Program-made: the position numbers and the translations under genes
The notes under the pieces: model-generated
The model's database searches: none
Seen by the model: the letters and a program-made list of their open reading frames with translations, nothing else
What the model was told of the DNA's origin: nothing
Shown here: one piece after another, positions 30,030-39,075 of the stretch
How positions within the stretch are numbered: the stretch's first letter is position 1
How the letters are laid out: each line of letters begins with the position of its first letter
NCBI RefSeq assembly: GCF_012223425.1
Contig: NZ_CP038799.1
Location: forward strand, 1 to 64,000
Length of the DNA: 64,000 nt
Source of the DNA: Mycolicibacterium frederiksbergense
GTDB taxonomy: Bacteria; Actinomycetota; Actinomycetes; Mycobacteriales; Mycobacteriaceae
Reading direction: 5' to 3'

Positions 30030-30803
30030 TCACAGCGGCGTGACGTAGGCAGAACTGATACCGCCGTCAACCAGGAAGCTCGATCCGGTGATGAAGGATG
30101 CGTCATCGCTGGCCAGAAACGCCACCGCGGCCGCCAGTTCCTCGGGCTCGGCGAACCGGCCCACCGGCACGTGCACCAGACGGCGTGCCGCGCGTTCGGG
30201 GTCCTTGGCGAACAGTTCCTTGAGCAGTGGGGTGTTCACCGGGCCCGGGCACAGCGCGTTGACCCGGATGCCCTGGCGGGCGTACTGCACACCGAGCTCA
30301 CGCGACATCGCGAGCACACCGCCCTTGGAGGCGGTGTAGGAGATCTGCGAGGTCGCCGAGCCGAGCACCGCCACGAACGATGCCGTGTTGATGATGGACC
30401 CCTTCTGGGCCGGCACCATGTGCCGCAACGCCGCCTTCGAGCACAGGAACACCGATTTCAGGTTGACGTCCTGCACCCGCTGCCAGGCGTCGAGGCTGGT
30501 GTTCTCGATCAGGTCGTCCTCGGGCGGGCTGATCCCGGCGTTGTTGAACGCGATGTCCACTCCGCCGTGCACGTCGTAGGCGGTGTCGAACAGGTTGTCC
30601 ACCGAGGCCGGATCGGACACGTCGACCTGAACGAACTGGACGTTCAGATCGTTGGCGACGGTCTTGCCCGCGGCCGGGTCCACATCGCCGATGACCACGA
30701 TCGCGCCCTCGGCCTGCATGCGCTTGGCGGCCGCGAGCCCGATACCGCTGGCGCCGCCGGTGATGACGGCGACCTTGTCCTTGAGTCGCTGGGTCAGGTC
30801 CAT
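30030..30803 (-). CDS. Short-chain dehydrogenase/reductase, Rv2857c-like
   Basis: 257 residues. NAD(P)-binding TGGASGIG is near residue 16, NNAG near 87, and the catalytic YTASK near 155; Asp at the end of beta-2 (GDVD) favours NAD. The start codon directly follows the aldC stop with no gap, so it is translationally coupled. Position in the glnA4 operon suggests oxidation of a hydroxyl or amino-alcohol intermediate; the substrate is not known. Confidence 0.9.
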   Translation of the reverse strand: MDLTQRLKDKVAVITGGASGIGLAAAKRMQAEGAIVVIGDVDPAAGKTVANDLNVQFVQVDVSDPASVDNLFDTAYDVHGGVDIAFNNAGISPPEDDLIENTSLDAWQRVQDVNLKSVFLCSKAALRHMVPAQKGSIINTASFVAVLGSATSQISYTASKGGVLAMSRELGVQYARQGIRVNALCPGPVNTPLLKELFAKDPERAARRLVHVPVGRFAEPEELAAAVAFLASDDASFITGSSFLVDGGISSAYVTPL

Positions 30804-32168
30804 CTAGATTTCTCCCATCGCAATAAAGAGGTTCTTGGTTTCGGTGAAGTGCAGCGGCGCATCGGGACCCAGTTCGCGGCCGAGGCCGGACTGTTTGAAA
30901 CCGCCGAACGGGGTGCTGTAGCGCACCGACGAGTGCGAGTTGACGCTCAGGTTGCCGGCCTCCACCGCGCGCGAGACCCGCAGTGCCCGTGACACGTTCT
31001 CGGTCCAGATCGATCCGGACAGCCCGTAGCTGGTGTCGTTGGCGAGGCTGATGGCGTCGGCCTCATCCTCGAACGCCAACACGGTGACCACCGGCCCGAA
31101 GATCTCCTCGGTGACGGTCCGGTCGGTGCGTTGCGGCGTCAACACCGTTGGCGGGAACCAGAACCCGGGTCCGCTCGGGGCCGATCCCCGGAAGGCCACC
31201 GGTGCGTCCTCGGGGACGTAGCCGCGCACCGACTCCCAGTGCTTACGCGACACCAGCGGACCCATCTCGGTGTCGCGGGAGGTCGGGTCGCCGACCTTCA
31301 CCCCCGCCACGGCCGGTTCCAGCAGTTCCATGAAGCGGTCGTAGACGTTGCGCTGCACCAGGATCCGGCTGCGTGCACAGCAGTCCTGGCCGGCATTGTC
31401 GAACACACCGTAGGGGGCCGTTGCGGCCGCCCGTTCCAGGTCGCAGTCGTCGAACACGATATTGGCGCTCTTGCCGCCCAGTTCCAGGGTGACACGTTTG
31501 ACCTGCGCGGCGGCATCGGCCATCACCCGGGTACCGACGGCGGTGGATCCGGTGAACACGATCTTGCGCACCTGCGGGTGGGTGACGAAGCGCATCCCGA
31601 CGACCGGTCCGGCACCCGGCAGCACCTGGAACAGGTCGGGGTCCAGCCCGGCCGCGACGGCCAGCTCGGCGAGGCGCAGGCTGGTCAGCGGCGTCCATTC
31701 GGCCGGTTTGAGCACCACGGCGTTGCCGGCGGCCAGCGCCGGGGCGAATCCCCACGACGCGATGGTCATCGGGAAGTTCCACGGCGTGATGATGCCGACG
31801 ACACCGAGCGGCTCGTTGAAGGTGATGTCGATGCCGCCGGCCACCGGGATCTGCTGGCCGATGAGGCGTTCCGGGCCGGCCGCGTAGTAGGTCAGCACAT
31901 CGCGGACGTGCCCGGCCTCCCATTCGGCCTGCCCGATCGGATGCCCGGAATTGGCGACCTCCAGGGCGGCGAGCTCACCGATATGGGCGTCGACCACCGC
32001 GGCGAAGGCCCGCAGCGCGCCGGCCCGCTCGGCCGGCGCCAATCGGGCCCACCGTCGCTGCGCGACGACCGCACGCGCCACCGCATCGTCCACCGCGTCG
32101 ACGTCGAGCAGTTCGACATCACCCACGACGTCCTCGGTGGCCGGGTTGATGACCGTCGAGGTGCTCAT
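30804..32168 (-). CDS. aldC: NAD(P)-dependent aldehyde dehydrogenase AldC
   Basis: 454 residues from ATG 32168. The ALDH fold is complete: the cofactor motif ITPWNFP near residue 127, FTGSTAVG near 205, the catalytic Glu229 in ELGGKSAN, and catalytic Cys263 in GQDCCARSR. It fits the Rv2858c position. Next to a glutamine-synthetase-like enzyme and a PuuD-type amidotransferase, the likely role is oxidation of a gamma-glutamyl-aminoaldehyde, as PuuC does in E. coli. It overlaps the amidotransferase gene by 4 nt. Confidence 0.93.
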   Translation of the reverse strand: MSTSTVINPATEDVVGDVELLDVDAVDDAVARAVVAQRRWARLAPAERAGALRAFAAVVDAHIGELAALEVANSGHPIGQAEWEAGHVRDVLTYYAAGPERLIGQQIPVAGGIDITFNEPLGVVGIITPWNFPMTIASWGFAPALAAGNAVVLKPAEWTPLTSLRLAELAVAAGLDPDLFQVLPGAGPVVGMRFVTHPQVRKIVFTGSTAVGTRVMADAAAQVKRVTLELGGKSANIVFDDCDLERAAATAPYGVFDNAGQDCCARSRILVQRNVYDRFMELLEPAVAGVKVGDPTSRDTEMGPLVSRKHWESVRGYVPEDAPVAFRGSAPSGPGFWFPPTVLTPQRTDRTVTEEIFGPVVTVLAFEDEADAISLANDTSYGLSGSIWTENVSRALRVSRAVEAGNLSVNSHSSVRYSTPFGGFKQSGLGRELGPDAPLHFTETKNLFIAMGEI

Positions 32169-32911
32169 CGGGATGCCCTTTCTGTGGTGTATTCGCGGGC
32201 CGCCTCGGCCACCGCCGTGAAAAGGCGCACATCGTCGAGCCGCTCCTCGGGGTGCCACTGCACCGCGAGCACGAAGGTGTCGCCGTCGATTTCGACGGCC
32301 TCGATGACGCCGTCGGCGGTGTCGCGGGCGCTGATGACCAGCCCGTCGCCGAGCCGGTCGATCGCCTGGTGGTGGTAGCACTGCGCATCGGAGCTCGCAC
32401 CGATGATCGCGGCGAGCCGGGTGCCGGGCACGGTGCGCACCGAGGAGGTGCTGAACACCGCGTTGCCCTGTTGGTGGCGGCTGTGCCCGAGCACATCGGG
32501 CAGGTGCTGGTGCAGCGTGCCGCCGAGCGCGACGTTGAGCACCTGGGCGCCGCGGCAGATTCCGAGCACCGGCATCCCGCGCCGCAGCGCGGCATTGAGC
32601 AGGGCGAACTCCCAGGAGTCCCGTTCGCCCATCGGTTCATCGGTGGTCGGATGCCGTTGGCTGCCATAGCTTTCCGGGTTGACATCGCGTCCGCCGGTGA
32701 TGATCAGGCCGTCGATACTGTCGAGGATTCGGTCGGCTGCCTCGGTGCCGCCGGGTTGCGGCGGCAGCAGCATCGCGGTGGCGCCGCCGCGGTTGACGCC
32801 GTCGATGTAGATGGCGGGCAGGAAGCTGGCGTCGACATCCCAGACGCCGGTCTGGGCGCGCTGCAGGTAGGTGGTCAGGCCCAGAACAGGTCTGGCTTCA
32901 GAGCCGCTCAA
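32165..32911 (-). CDS. Gamma-glutamyl hydrolase, PuuD-type class I amidotransferase
   Basis: 248 residues. The Peptidase C26 pattern is present: TGGRDVNPESYG, the nucleophile Cys119 in LGICRGAQVLNVALGG, and the catalytic His/Glu in QWHPEE. In E. coli PuuD removes glutamate from gamma-glutamyl-GABA. The neighbours (GlnA4-type ligase upstream with a 14-nt overlap, aldehyde dehydrogenase downstream with a 4-nt overlap) support a similar step here. Order matches Rv2859c. Confidence 0.9.
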   Translation of the reverse strand: MSGSEARPVLGLTTYLQRAQTGVWDVDASFLPAIYIDGVNRGGATAMLLPPQPGGTEAADRILDSIDGLIITGGRDVNPESYGSQRHPTTDEPMGERDSWEFALLNAALRRGMPVLGICRGAQVLNVALGGTLHQHLPDVLGHSRHQQGNAVFSTSSVRTVPGTRLAAIIGASSDAQCYHHQAIDRLGDGLVISARDTADGVIEAVEIDGDTFVLAVQWHPEERLDDVRLFTAVAEAAREYTTERASR

Positions 32912-34262
32912 AGCCGCGCACCCTCTCCCAGTCGGTGACCGCGGCGTTGAAGGCGGCGAGTTCGATGTGCGCGTTGTTCAGGTAGTGGGCCACGACCTCG
33001 TCGCCGAATGCGGATTTGGCCACCTCGGAGTGCTCGAACAGTGCCGCCGACTCGGCCAGGGTGTGCGGCAGCTTCTCCGCGCCACCGGCGTAGGCGTTGC
33101 CGGTGCAGGCGTCCCCCAGTTCCAGGCCCTGCTCGATTCCGTGCAGACCACCGGCGATCAGCGCCGCGACGGCCAGGTACTGGTTGACATCGCCGCCGGG
33201 CGCCCGGCACTCCACCCGCATCCCGAGGCCGTGCCCGACCACCCGCAGCGCGCACGTGCGGTTGTCCATCCCCCACGCGATCGCGGTCGGCGCGAAGCTG
33301 CCATCGGCGAAACGCTTGTAGGAGTTGATATTCGGTGCGTAGAAGAAGGTGAGCTCGCGCAGCGTGGCGATCTGGCCGGCCACGAAACTGCGGAACATCG
33401 CCGACATGCCGTCCGGATCGTCCTCGTCGGCGAAGACGGCAGCTCCGTCGGTGCCCCGAAGAGATATGTGGATATGGCAGCTGTTGCCTTCGCGTTCGTC
33501 GAACTTGGCCATGAAGGTCAGGGATTTACCGTGCTGGTCGGCGATCTCCTTGGCACCGTTCTTGTAGATGGTGTGGTTGTCACAGGTGACCAGGGCCTCG
33601 TCATAGCGGAAGGCGATCTCCTGCTGCCCCAGGTTGCACTCCCCCTTGACGCCTTCGCAGTACATGCCCGCACCGTCCATGCCGAGGCGGATATCGCGCA
33701 GCAGCGGCTCCATCCGGGTCGACGCCAGCATCGCGTAGTCGATGTTGTAGTCGGTGGCCGGTGTCAGGTCGCGGTAGCCGGATTTCCAGGCGTCGCGGTA
33801 GGTGTCGTCGAACACCATGAACTCCAGCTCGGTACCGACGAACGCACTCAGCCCGCGCTCGGCCAGCCGATCGAGCTGGGTGCGCAGAATGGTGCGCGGG
33901 GAGACCAGGACGGGCCTGCCGTCGGTGAAGGACAGATCGGCCATCACCAGCGCGGTGCCCGGCAGCCACGGCAGCAGGCGCAGGGTGGCGAAATCGGGGG
34001 TCATCACCATGTCGCCGTAGCCGGTTTCCCAGCTCGACATCGCGTAACCGTCGACGGTGTTCATGTCGACATCGACGGCCAGCAGGTAGTTGCAACACTC
34101 GGCACCGTGCGCGGCGACCTCTTCGACGAACAGTCGCGCCGACACCCGTTTACCGATGAGCCGGCCCTGCATGTCGGGGAACGCGACGATGACGGTGTCG
34201 ATCTCGCGGGCGGCGACGAGCTGTTCCAGATCGGTCTGCGACAGCATTCCGGTGTCAACCAT
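32898..34262 (-). CDS. glnA4: Glutamine-synthetase-like gamma-glutamylamine ligase GlnA4
   Basis: 454 residues from ATG 34262. It has the GS fold with GTELEFMVFDD, EGNSCHIHISL (ATP/metal loop), NSYKRF and RVECRAPGGDVNQYLAVAALIAGG. It lacks the adenylylation-site region of true GlnA1 and belongs to the group that ligates glutamate to amines; Streptomyces GlnA4 was reported to act on ethanolamine and GlnA3 on polyamines. First gene of the glnA4-amidotransferase-aldC-SDR-GntR operon. The upstream 102 bp may contain the promoter (TACCTT as a possible -10). Confidence 0.88.
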   Translation of the reverse strand: MVDTGMLSQTDLEQLVAAREIDTVIVAFPDMQGRLIGKRVSARLFVEEVAAHGAECCNYLLAVDVDMNTVDGYAMSSWETGYGDMVMTPDFATLRLLPWLPGTALVMADLSFTDGRPVLVSPRTILRTQLDRLAERGLSAFVGTELEFMVFDDTYRDAWKSGYRDLTPATDYNIDYAMLASTRMEPLLRDIRLGMDGAGMYCEGVKGECNLGQQEIAFRYDEALVTCDNHTIYKNGAKEIADQHGKSLTFMAKFDEREGNSCHIHISLRGTDGAAVFADEDDPDGMSAMFRSFVAGQIATLRELTFFYAPNINSYKRFADGSFAPTAIAWGMDNRTCALRVVGHGLGMRVECRAPGGDVNQYLAVAALIAGGLHGIEQGLELGDACTGNAYAGGAEKLPHTLAESAALFEHSEVAKSAFGDEVVAHYLNNAHIELAAFNAAVTDWERVRGFERL

Positions 34263-34364
34263 GGGGCGCACTCCCTCGTCGGCTACGGCGCGGGATCGGC
34301 GGTGAACCGGCGCCACCTCTAAAGGTAGGCCATCAGACCAATGGAATGCGAGAGCACCCCGCCG

Positions 34365-34949
34365 TCACCAGGTGCTGGTGCGCATCACGATCTCGGCGGC
34401 CAGCTGGGCGGTGGATTCGCCGGCATTGCGCCGCCCGAGCAACTCGACCAACCGGAAGTCGCCGTAGACGAAGCGCTGGCTGGCACGCGCCACCTTCGCT
34501 GCCGCCGCGGTGCTCACCAGTGCGGTGGTGGCCACCTCCACCGGCGGGCAGTTCTCGTCGCGCACGGCGCCGGCCTCGTCGGGTGCGCGCGGGTGCCCAC
34601 GGTCGATCACGACCAGCCCGGTGAACCGGTCCAGCCGGGTGGCGGCCAGCTCCCAGGCCAGCTCGGCCCCGACCCGGTCGCCGACCAGGGTGCCCCAGCG
34701 CACCTGCAGGGCGTCCAGGATGGCGATAGCTGAAACCGCCGTCAGTTGTGGCGAGGGGGCGATCACAACGGTGCGCAGCGACGCGGTGTGCAGCCGCTGG
34801 CAGACCGCGTCGTAGGCGGCCGGTGCGTGCTGAACCGAGCCCAGCAGCACCACCACGCCGGCGTTCTCCGGGCCCGCGACCTCGACGGCAAAGGGAAAAC
34901 CGTCGACGGTCACGGTGGACCCAGCGGTCTCGGGGGGCATGGGGGTCAC
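34365..34949 (-). CDS. Alpha/beta-hydrolase-like protein, truncated-looking
   Basis: 194 residues from GTG 34949 (ATG 34940 gives 191). The start VDGFPFAVEVAG and VVVLLGSVQHAPAAYDAVCQRL follow an alpha/beta-hydrolase N-terminus, and GTLVGDRVGAELAWELA sits where the nucleophile elbow should be. The usual GxSxG reads GDRVG, so the nucleophile is missing or the protein is not a hydrolase. The cap and C-terminal region are short. I do not assign a function. No equivalent is remembered at this place in M. tuberculosis. Confidence 0.65.
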   Translation of the reverse strand: MTPMPPETAGSTVTVDGFPFAVEVAGPENAGVVVLLGSVQHAPAAYDAVCQRLHTASLRTVVIAPSPQLTAVSAIAILDALQVRWGTLVGDRVGAELAWELAATRLDRFTGLVVIDRGHPRAPDEAGAVRDENCPPVEVATTALVSTAAAAKVARASQRFVYGDFRLVELLGRRNAGESTAQLAAEIVMRTSTW

Positions 34950-35004
34950 GCTAGGACATCCGCGGGCCCGGCGCAGGCGTTTTCCCGGTCTCGGACGTGC
35001 GCCA

Positions 35005-35664
35005 TCACGGTGTCTGCAGACGTTGCGCTTGTTTGCCCGTGACGTCCAGAAAGGTCTGCGGCAGCGTGGCTTTGACTCCGATGGCCGGGTTCGGCGTCGG
35101 GAACGCGACGGCGAAGACGGCCATCGAATCGACGTTCTCGAAGGAGAACCAGACACTGCTCTGCGCGCCGGCGAGCTCCATCGTCTGCTGGTACACCAGC
35201 GCGTCCGGACGCTCGGAGTCCAGGCGCTGGGTGGTCATCGGGATGGGTGCGGCGTTGCGGTCGAAGTAGGTCTTGAAGTTCGCGCACTTCTGCGCGGTCG
35301 CCTCCAGCCCCGCCATGTCCAACGGCCAACTCAGCACGGTCACCAGCATCCGCGCGCCGTCATAGCTGACGGTGTATTTGGCGGCACTGCCCGCGCCGCG
35401 CTCGGCGGATGCCGTGATCACCTTGGTGAAGCCCTCGCTGCACCCGGGCGGATCGGACAGCATCGCCGGCGGGGCCCCCGCGCCGTCGGGTTCACCGGGG
35501 TTCTCGATGATGCGGTCGAACTGCACGCCCGGGGGAAAATCCGCCGAGCTGAGCAGCACCCGTTCCAGACGCTCCCCCGGCCACGTCGGGCTGCCCCCCA
35601 CGGTGCTGGTGCAGCCGGTCAACGCGGCCAGCACCGCGAGCAGTGCCGGCAGCCGTCTCGTCAT
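35005..35664 (-). CDS. Mycobacterial lipoprotein of unknown function
   Basis: 219 residues. [18 protein letters not shown] is a clear lipoprotein signal peptide with lipobox LTGC (Cys18). The mature part resembles mycobacterial sensor-like lipoproteins ([13 protein letters not shown] near the start and two conserved-looking Cys, PPGCSEGF and QKCANF, that could form a disulfide). It overlaps the end of cobQ by 4 nt (ATGA), so it is translated with cobQ, although no link to cobalamin is evident. Confidence 0.8.
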   Translation of the reverse strand: MTRRLPALLAVLAALTGCTSTVGGSPTWPGERLERVLLSSADFPPGVQFDRIIENPGEPDGAGAPPAMLSDPPGCSEGFTKVITASAERGAGSAAKYTVSYDGARMLVTVLSWPLDMAGLEATAQKCANFKTYFDRNAAPIPMTTQRLDSERPDALVYQQTMELAGAQSSVWFSFENVDSMAVFAVAFPTPNPAIGVKATLPQTFLDVTGKQAQRLQTP

Positions 35665-37151
35665 GGCCCCAGGCTACCCAGCGCCGAGCCGATCACCGGT
35701 CGTCGCGGAGCACCGTCGAGCAGCCCCAGCAGCGCATCGAGATCGACGTGGGTGGTCAGCGCATCGGCCATCAGGTCCAACTGGGCGTCGCGGCGGGCGA
35801 GCACGCTGACGTCATCGGCCACCTCGAAACCGGGGCGGCCCGACGCTTCGGCAACCTCGGCCAGCCAGGCGCGCCGGAGGGCGTCGTTGTCGAGCAGACC
35901 GTGCCAGTGCGTGCCGTAGACCGCACCGTGGCGGATCCCGACGCCCAGCCAGTCGTCATCGCCACTGCGGCTGACCTGCCCGTGATGGATCTCGTAGCCG
36001 TGCAGCGGGGTTTCCCAGTGCCGCAACGTCTTCTCCGGCGCGAACACGATGTCGGCGTCGAGCAGCCCGAGCCCCTCGAGGACCCCGGCACCGGATTCGA
36101 CGGCGTCTTCGATGGATCGGCACAGCATCTGGAACCCGCCGCACACCCCGAGCACCGGCCGGCCCGCCGCCGCGTGCTCGCGCACCGCCGCGGCCAGGCC
36201 ACGCTCACGCAGCCACGCCAGATCGGACACCGTGGCCTTGCTTCCGGGTAGCACCACCACATCGGCCTCGGCGATCTCGGCGGCGTCGGCGACCCAGCGC
36301 ACGGCCACCCCCGGCTCGCAGGCCAGCGCCTCGACGTCGGTGGAGTTCGAGATGCGCGGCAGTCGCACCGCGGCCACCGTCAGCCAGTCGGTTCCGCGGG
36401 GGGTGACCGGCTGGCCGAGGCTCTGCCCGGCCTGCACCGACAGCGAGTCCTCGGTGTCCAGCCACAGACCGTCCAGGTACGGGATGACCCCGTAGGTGGG
36501 GCGCCCGGTCAGGCCCTGCAGTTGGCGCAGGCCCGGCTCCAGCAGCGCCGGATCGCCGCGGAACTTGTTGACCAGGAATCCGCTGATGAGCCTCTGATCC
36601 TCGGGTTCGAGCACGGCGACGGTCCCGAACAGGTGGGCCAGCAGTCCGCCGCGGTCGATATCGCCGACCACCACCACTGGCAATTCACCGGCACGGGCCA
36701 GCCCCATGTTCGCCAGGTCGGTGGCACGCAGGTTGATCTCGGCGGGCGACCCGGCTCCCTCGCAGATGACGACATCGAATTCTGTTCGCAGCGCAGCCAA
36801 TTCACCGTTGACGACATCGGCGAGCTGCCGCCGCCTGGTCAGATAGTCACCGGCGGCCATGGTGCCGGCGACCTGACCGCGCACCACCAGTTGCGATGTC
36901 CGGTCGCTGCCCGGTTTGAGCAGCACCGGGTTGAACCGCACGCTGGGCGCCAACCCGGCGGCACGCGCCTGCATGGCCTGGGCCCGCCCGATCTCCCCGC
37001 CCTCGACCGTGACGGCGGAGTTGTTGCTCATGTTCTGCGCCTTGAACGGCGCGACCCGAATCCCCCTGCGCGCCAGCAGCCTGCACAGCCCGGCCACCAC
37101 CATCGACTTACCGGCATCCGAGGTGGTGCCGGCGATCAGCAGCGCGCTCAC
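35661..37151 (-). CDS. cobQ: Cobyric acid synthase CobQ
   Basis: 496 residues from GTG 37151, overlapping the mapB stop by 4 nt. It amidates four side chains of adenosyl-cobyrinic acid a,c-diamide. The N-terminal ATP-binding domain has [10 protein letters not shown] and [10 protein letters not shown]; the C-terminal glutamine amidotransferase has Cys in GVCGGFQML and the family block GYEIHHGQV. It works downstream of cobB and cobO found at 19.8-21.8 kb. In M. tuberculosis cobQ lies elsewhere (Rv0255c, from memory), so this placement between mapB and the glnA4 operon is a local difference. Confidence 0.95.
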   Translation of the reverse strand: MSALLIAGTTSDAGKSMVVAGLCRLLARRGIRVAPFKAQNMSNNSAVTVEGGEIGRAQAMQARAAGLAPSVRFNPVLLKPGSDRTSQLVVRGQVAGTMAAGDYLTRRRQLADVVNGELAALRTEFDVVICEGAGSPAEINLRATDLANMGLARAGELPVVVVGDIDRGGLLAHLFGTVAVLEPEDQRLISGFLVNKFRGDPALLEPGLRQLQGLTGRPTYGVIPYLDGLWLDTEDSLSVQAGQSLGQPVTPRGTDWLTVAAVRLPRISNSTDVEALACEPGVAVRWVADAAEIAEADVVVLPGSKATVSDLAWLRERGLAAAVREHAAAGRPVLGVCGGFQMLCRSIEDAVESGAGVLEGLGLLDADIVFAPEKTLRHWETPLHGYEIHHGQVSRSGDDDWLGVGIRHGAVYGTHWHGLLDNDALRRAWLAEVAEASGRPGFEVADDVSVLARRDAQLDLMADALTTHVDLDALLGLLDGAPRRPVIGSALGSLGP

Positions 37152-38005
37152 ACGAGAGTCAGGATCTCGGCACCGTCCTCGGTGACCACCAGTGTGTGTT
37201 CGAACTGCGCGGTCCACTTGCGGTCGCGGGTTGCCACGGTCCAGCCGTCATCCCAGATCTCGTAGTCCAGCGCGCCGAGGTTGATCATCGGTTCGATGGT
37301 GAAGGTCATGCCCGGTTCGATGACGGTCTCCACGGCGGGCTGGTCGTAGTGCAGCACCACCAGACCGTTGTGGAATGTCTCACCGATGCCGTGGCCGGTG
37401 AAATCGCGGACCACGTTGTAGCCGAACCGGTTCGCGTAGGCCTCAATGACCCGGCCGACGATCGACAACGCCCGGCCGGGTTTGACGGCCTTGATGGCGC
37501 GCATGGTTGCCTCGTGGGTGCGTTCGACCAGCAACCGGTGCTCCTCGGCGACATCACCGGCCAGGAACGTGGCGTTGGTGTCGCCGTGCACACCGTCGCG
37601 GTAGGCGGTGACGTCGATGTTGACGATGTCACCGTCCTCGATGACGGTGGAGTCCGGGATGCCGTGGCAGATGACCTCGTTCAGCGAGGTGCAGCAGGAC
37701 TTGGGAAATCCCTTGTAGCCCAGGGTGGACGGGTACGCGTGGTGATCAAGCATGTATTCGTGCGCGACGCGGTCCAGGTGGTCGGTGGTCACCCCGGGGG
37801 CGACGGCCTTGCCGGCCTCGGCGAGCGCCCCGGCCGCGATCCGCCCGGCCACCCGCATCTTCTCGATGACCTCCGGGGTCTGCACCCACGGTTCGTGGCC
37901 CTCGATCGCCGTCGGCTTCCACGCGTACTCGGGACGCGGGATGGACTTGGGTACCGGCAGCGTCGGAGAGATCTCACCGGACCGAAGGGGCGTGCGAACA
38001 GGCAT
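37148..38005 (-). CDS. mapB: Methionine aminopeptidase type Ic
   Basis: 285 residues. It removes the initiator Met from nascent proteins. The N-terminal ~40-residue extension with [14 protein letters not shown] is the proline-rich linker typical of the actinobacterial MapB. Metal ligands are seen in [20 protein letters not shown] (two Asp), [11 protein letters not shown] (His), TIEPMI (Glu) and QFEHTLVV (Glu). The stop overlaps cobQ. Order matches Rv2861c. Confidence 0.95.
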   Translation of the reverse strand: MPVRTPLRSGEISPTLPVPKSIPRPEYAWKPTAIEGHEPWVQTPEVIEKMRVAGRIAAGALAEAGKAVAPGVTTDHLDRVAHEYMLDHHAYPSTLGYKGFPKSCCTSLNEVICHGIPDSTVIEDGDIVNIDVTAYRDGVHGDTNATFLAGDVAEEHRLLVERTHEATMRAIKAVKPGRALSIVGRVIEAYANRFGYNVVRDFTGHGIGETFHNGLVVLHYDQPAVETVIEPGMTFTIEPMINLGALDYEIWDDGWTVATRDRKWTAQFEHTLVVTEDGAEILTLV

Positions 38006-38059
38006 GCCGACAGCCTAATCGCCGACCACCGGGACACCGTATCGCCGCTCACCGCACCC

Positions 38060-38105
38060 GCGGAGAGCGACACTCTCCGCAGGTGGTAATGGTGTTACCG
38101 TACGG
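38060..38105. promoter_or_regulatory. Cluster of short dyads in the mapB/thioesterase divergent region
   Basis: GCGGAGAG (38060-38067) pairs with CTCTCCGC (38073-38080). GGTAA (38085-38089) pairs with TTACC (38095-38099), and the palindrome CCGTACGG covers 38098-38105, ending 2 nt before the thioesterase GTG. The 102-bp region separates mapB and the thioesterase, which are divergent, so these dyads are more likely operators than terminators. No regulator gene is adjacent. Confidence 0.4.
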
Positions 38106-38107
38106 CG

Positions 38108-38485
38108 GTGAGCGAAACGCACATCTTGAACCGGCTGGATTACCGGGAGCTCGAATCGACCGATGACCGGCTGGTGCTGGAGATGGAGAACCGGCCGGAT
38201 CTCGCCAATGTCCGTGGCGCGCTGCAGGGCGGGCTGGTCGCGACGCTCATCGATATCGCGGCGGGCATGTTGGCCGGCAATGCCAGCGGGGCCGGGTACG
38301 ACGTGACGACCGCGGATCTCAACATCCACTTCCTGGCGCCGATCATGGGCACCGCCCGCGCGGAGGCCAGAATCGTGCGGGCCGGCAAACGGCTCATCGT
38401 GACCTCGGTCGATGTCACCGATGTCACCCGCGACCGGCTCGCCGCGCGCGCGACGCTGACCTTCGCGGTGCTCGCACCGCGTTAG
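38108..38485 (+). CDS. PaaI-like hotdog thioesterase
   Basis: 125 residues from GTG 38108. The hotdog signature is present: NVRGALQGGLVATLIDIAAGMLA, followed by TADLNIHFLAP and AEARIVRAGKRLIVTSVDV. Acyl-CoA substrates are likely, but the exact one is unknown. It ends 4 nt inside the convergent DUF1707 gene. No ribosome binding site is evident, so translation may be leaderless. Confidence 0.85.
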   Translation: MSETHILNRLDYRELESTDDRLVLEMENRPDLANVRGALQGGLVATLIDIAAGMLAGNASGAGYDVTTADLNIHFLAPIMGTARAEARIVRAGKRLIVTSVDVTDVTRDRLAARATLTFAVLAPR

Positions 38486-39063
38486 GACCGGCGAAAACCG
38501 GGCTTCCAGTTCCGGCGTGGCCCACGGATATCCACCGAACCGCACACCACCTTTCCGGTGAGGACGATATGCGGGGTGCCCTCGGCGGGCGCGTCGCGAC
38601 GGTGGTCATTGGCGCTGCCCACCACGACCTCGACATCGTCGATGGAGGCGCTCGCGCCGTCGGGCAGACGCAGGTCCAGACCACCGAATCGCATGTCGAG
38701 TTCCACCACGATCATCGGGCCCGCGAACCGCGCCCGGGTCAGGTCCAGATCCACCGAACCCATCCGCCGGTGCAGCGCCAGCCGGGTCGGAACCACCCAT
38801 TCCCCATGACGTTTCAGCGAGCCCAGCACACCGCGCAGCTCGACCCGGTCGGCGGCCGAGGTGATGATGGCGCCGGGGCCGGGCAGATCACCGACGAGCG
38901 CTTCCAGATCGGTGTGCAGCCGTGCCTGCGACACCAGCGCCGAGCGTTCCTCGAACTCACCGATGTCGATCAGCCCGAGCGCCACCGCATTGTGCAGCCG
39001 TCGCAGGGTGCCGTTGCGGTCGGCGTCGGACACCCGCAGTGTCGTGAGGTCGTCGTTGTTCAT
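38482..39063 (-). CDS. DUF1707 (SHOCT-like) protein with LiaF-like C-terminal domain
   Basis: 193 residues. The N-terminus LRVSDADRNGTLRRLHNAVALGLIDIGEFEERSA-type block is the DUF1707 domain, common in actinobacterial membrane or envelope-stress proteins. The C-terminal half (GVLGSLKRHGEWVVP, GSVDLDL, GGLDLRLP) is a beta-repeat like the cell-wall-active antibiotic response (LiaF) domain. It has no membrane segment. Thirteen nt separate it from the penicillin-binding lipoprotein gene, which supports an envelope role. Confidence 0.82.
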   Translation of the reverse strand: MNNDDLTTLRVSDADRNGTLRRLHNAVALGLIDIGEFEERSALVSQARLHTDLEALVGDLPGPGAIITSAADRVELRGVLGSLKRHGEWVVPTRLALHRRMGSVDLDLTRARFAGPMIVVELDMRFGGLDLRLPDGASASIDDVEVVVGSANDHRRDAPAEGTPHIVLTGKVVCGSVDIRGPRRNWKPGFRRS

Positions 39064-39075
39064 CCCACAGACAGA

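Noticed and set aside
34285..34345. FadR-type operator (TTGGTCTGATGGCC) upstream of glnA4
   Set aside because: The two halves match the GntR/FadR dyad only with a mismatch in the key GACC half; too weak to annotate as an operator.
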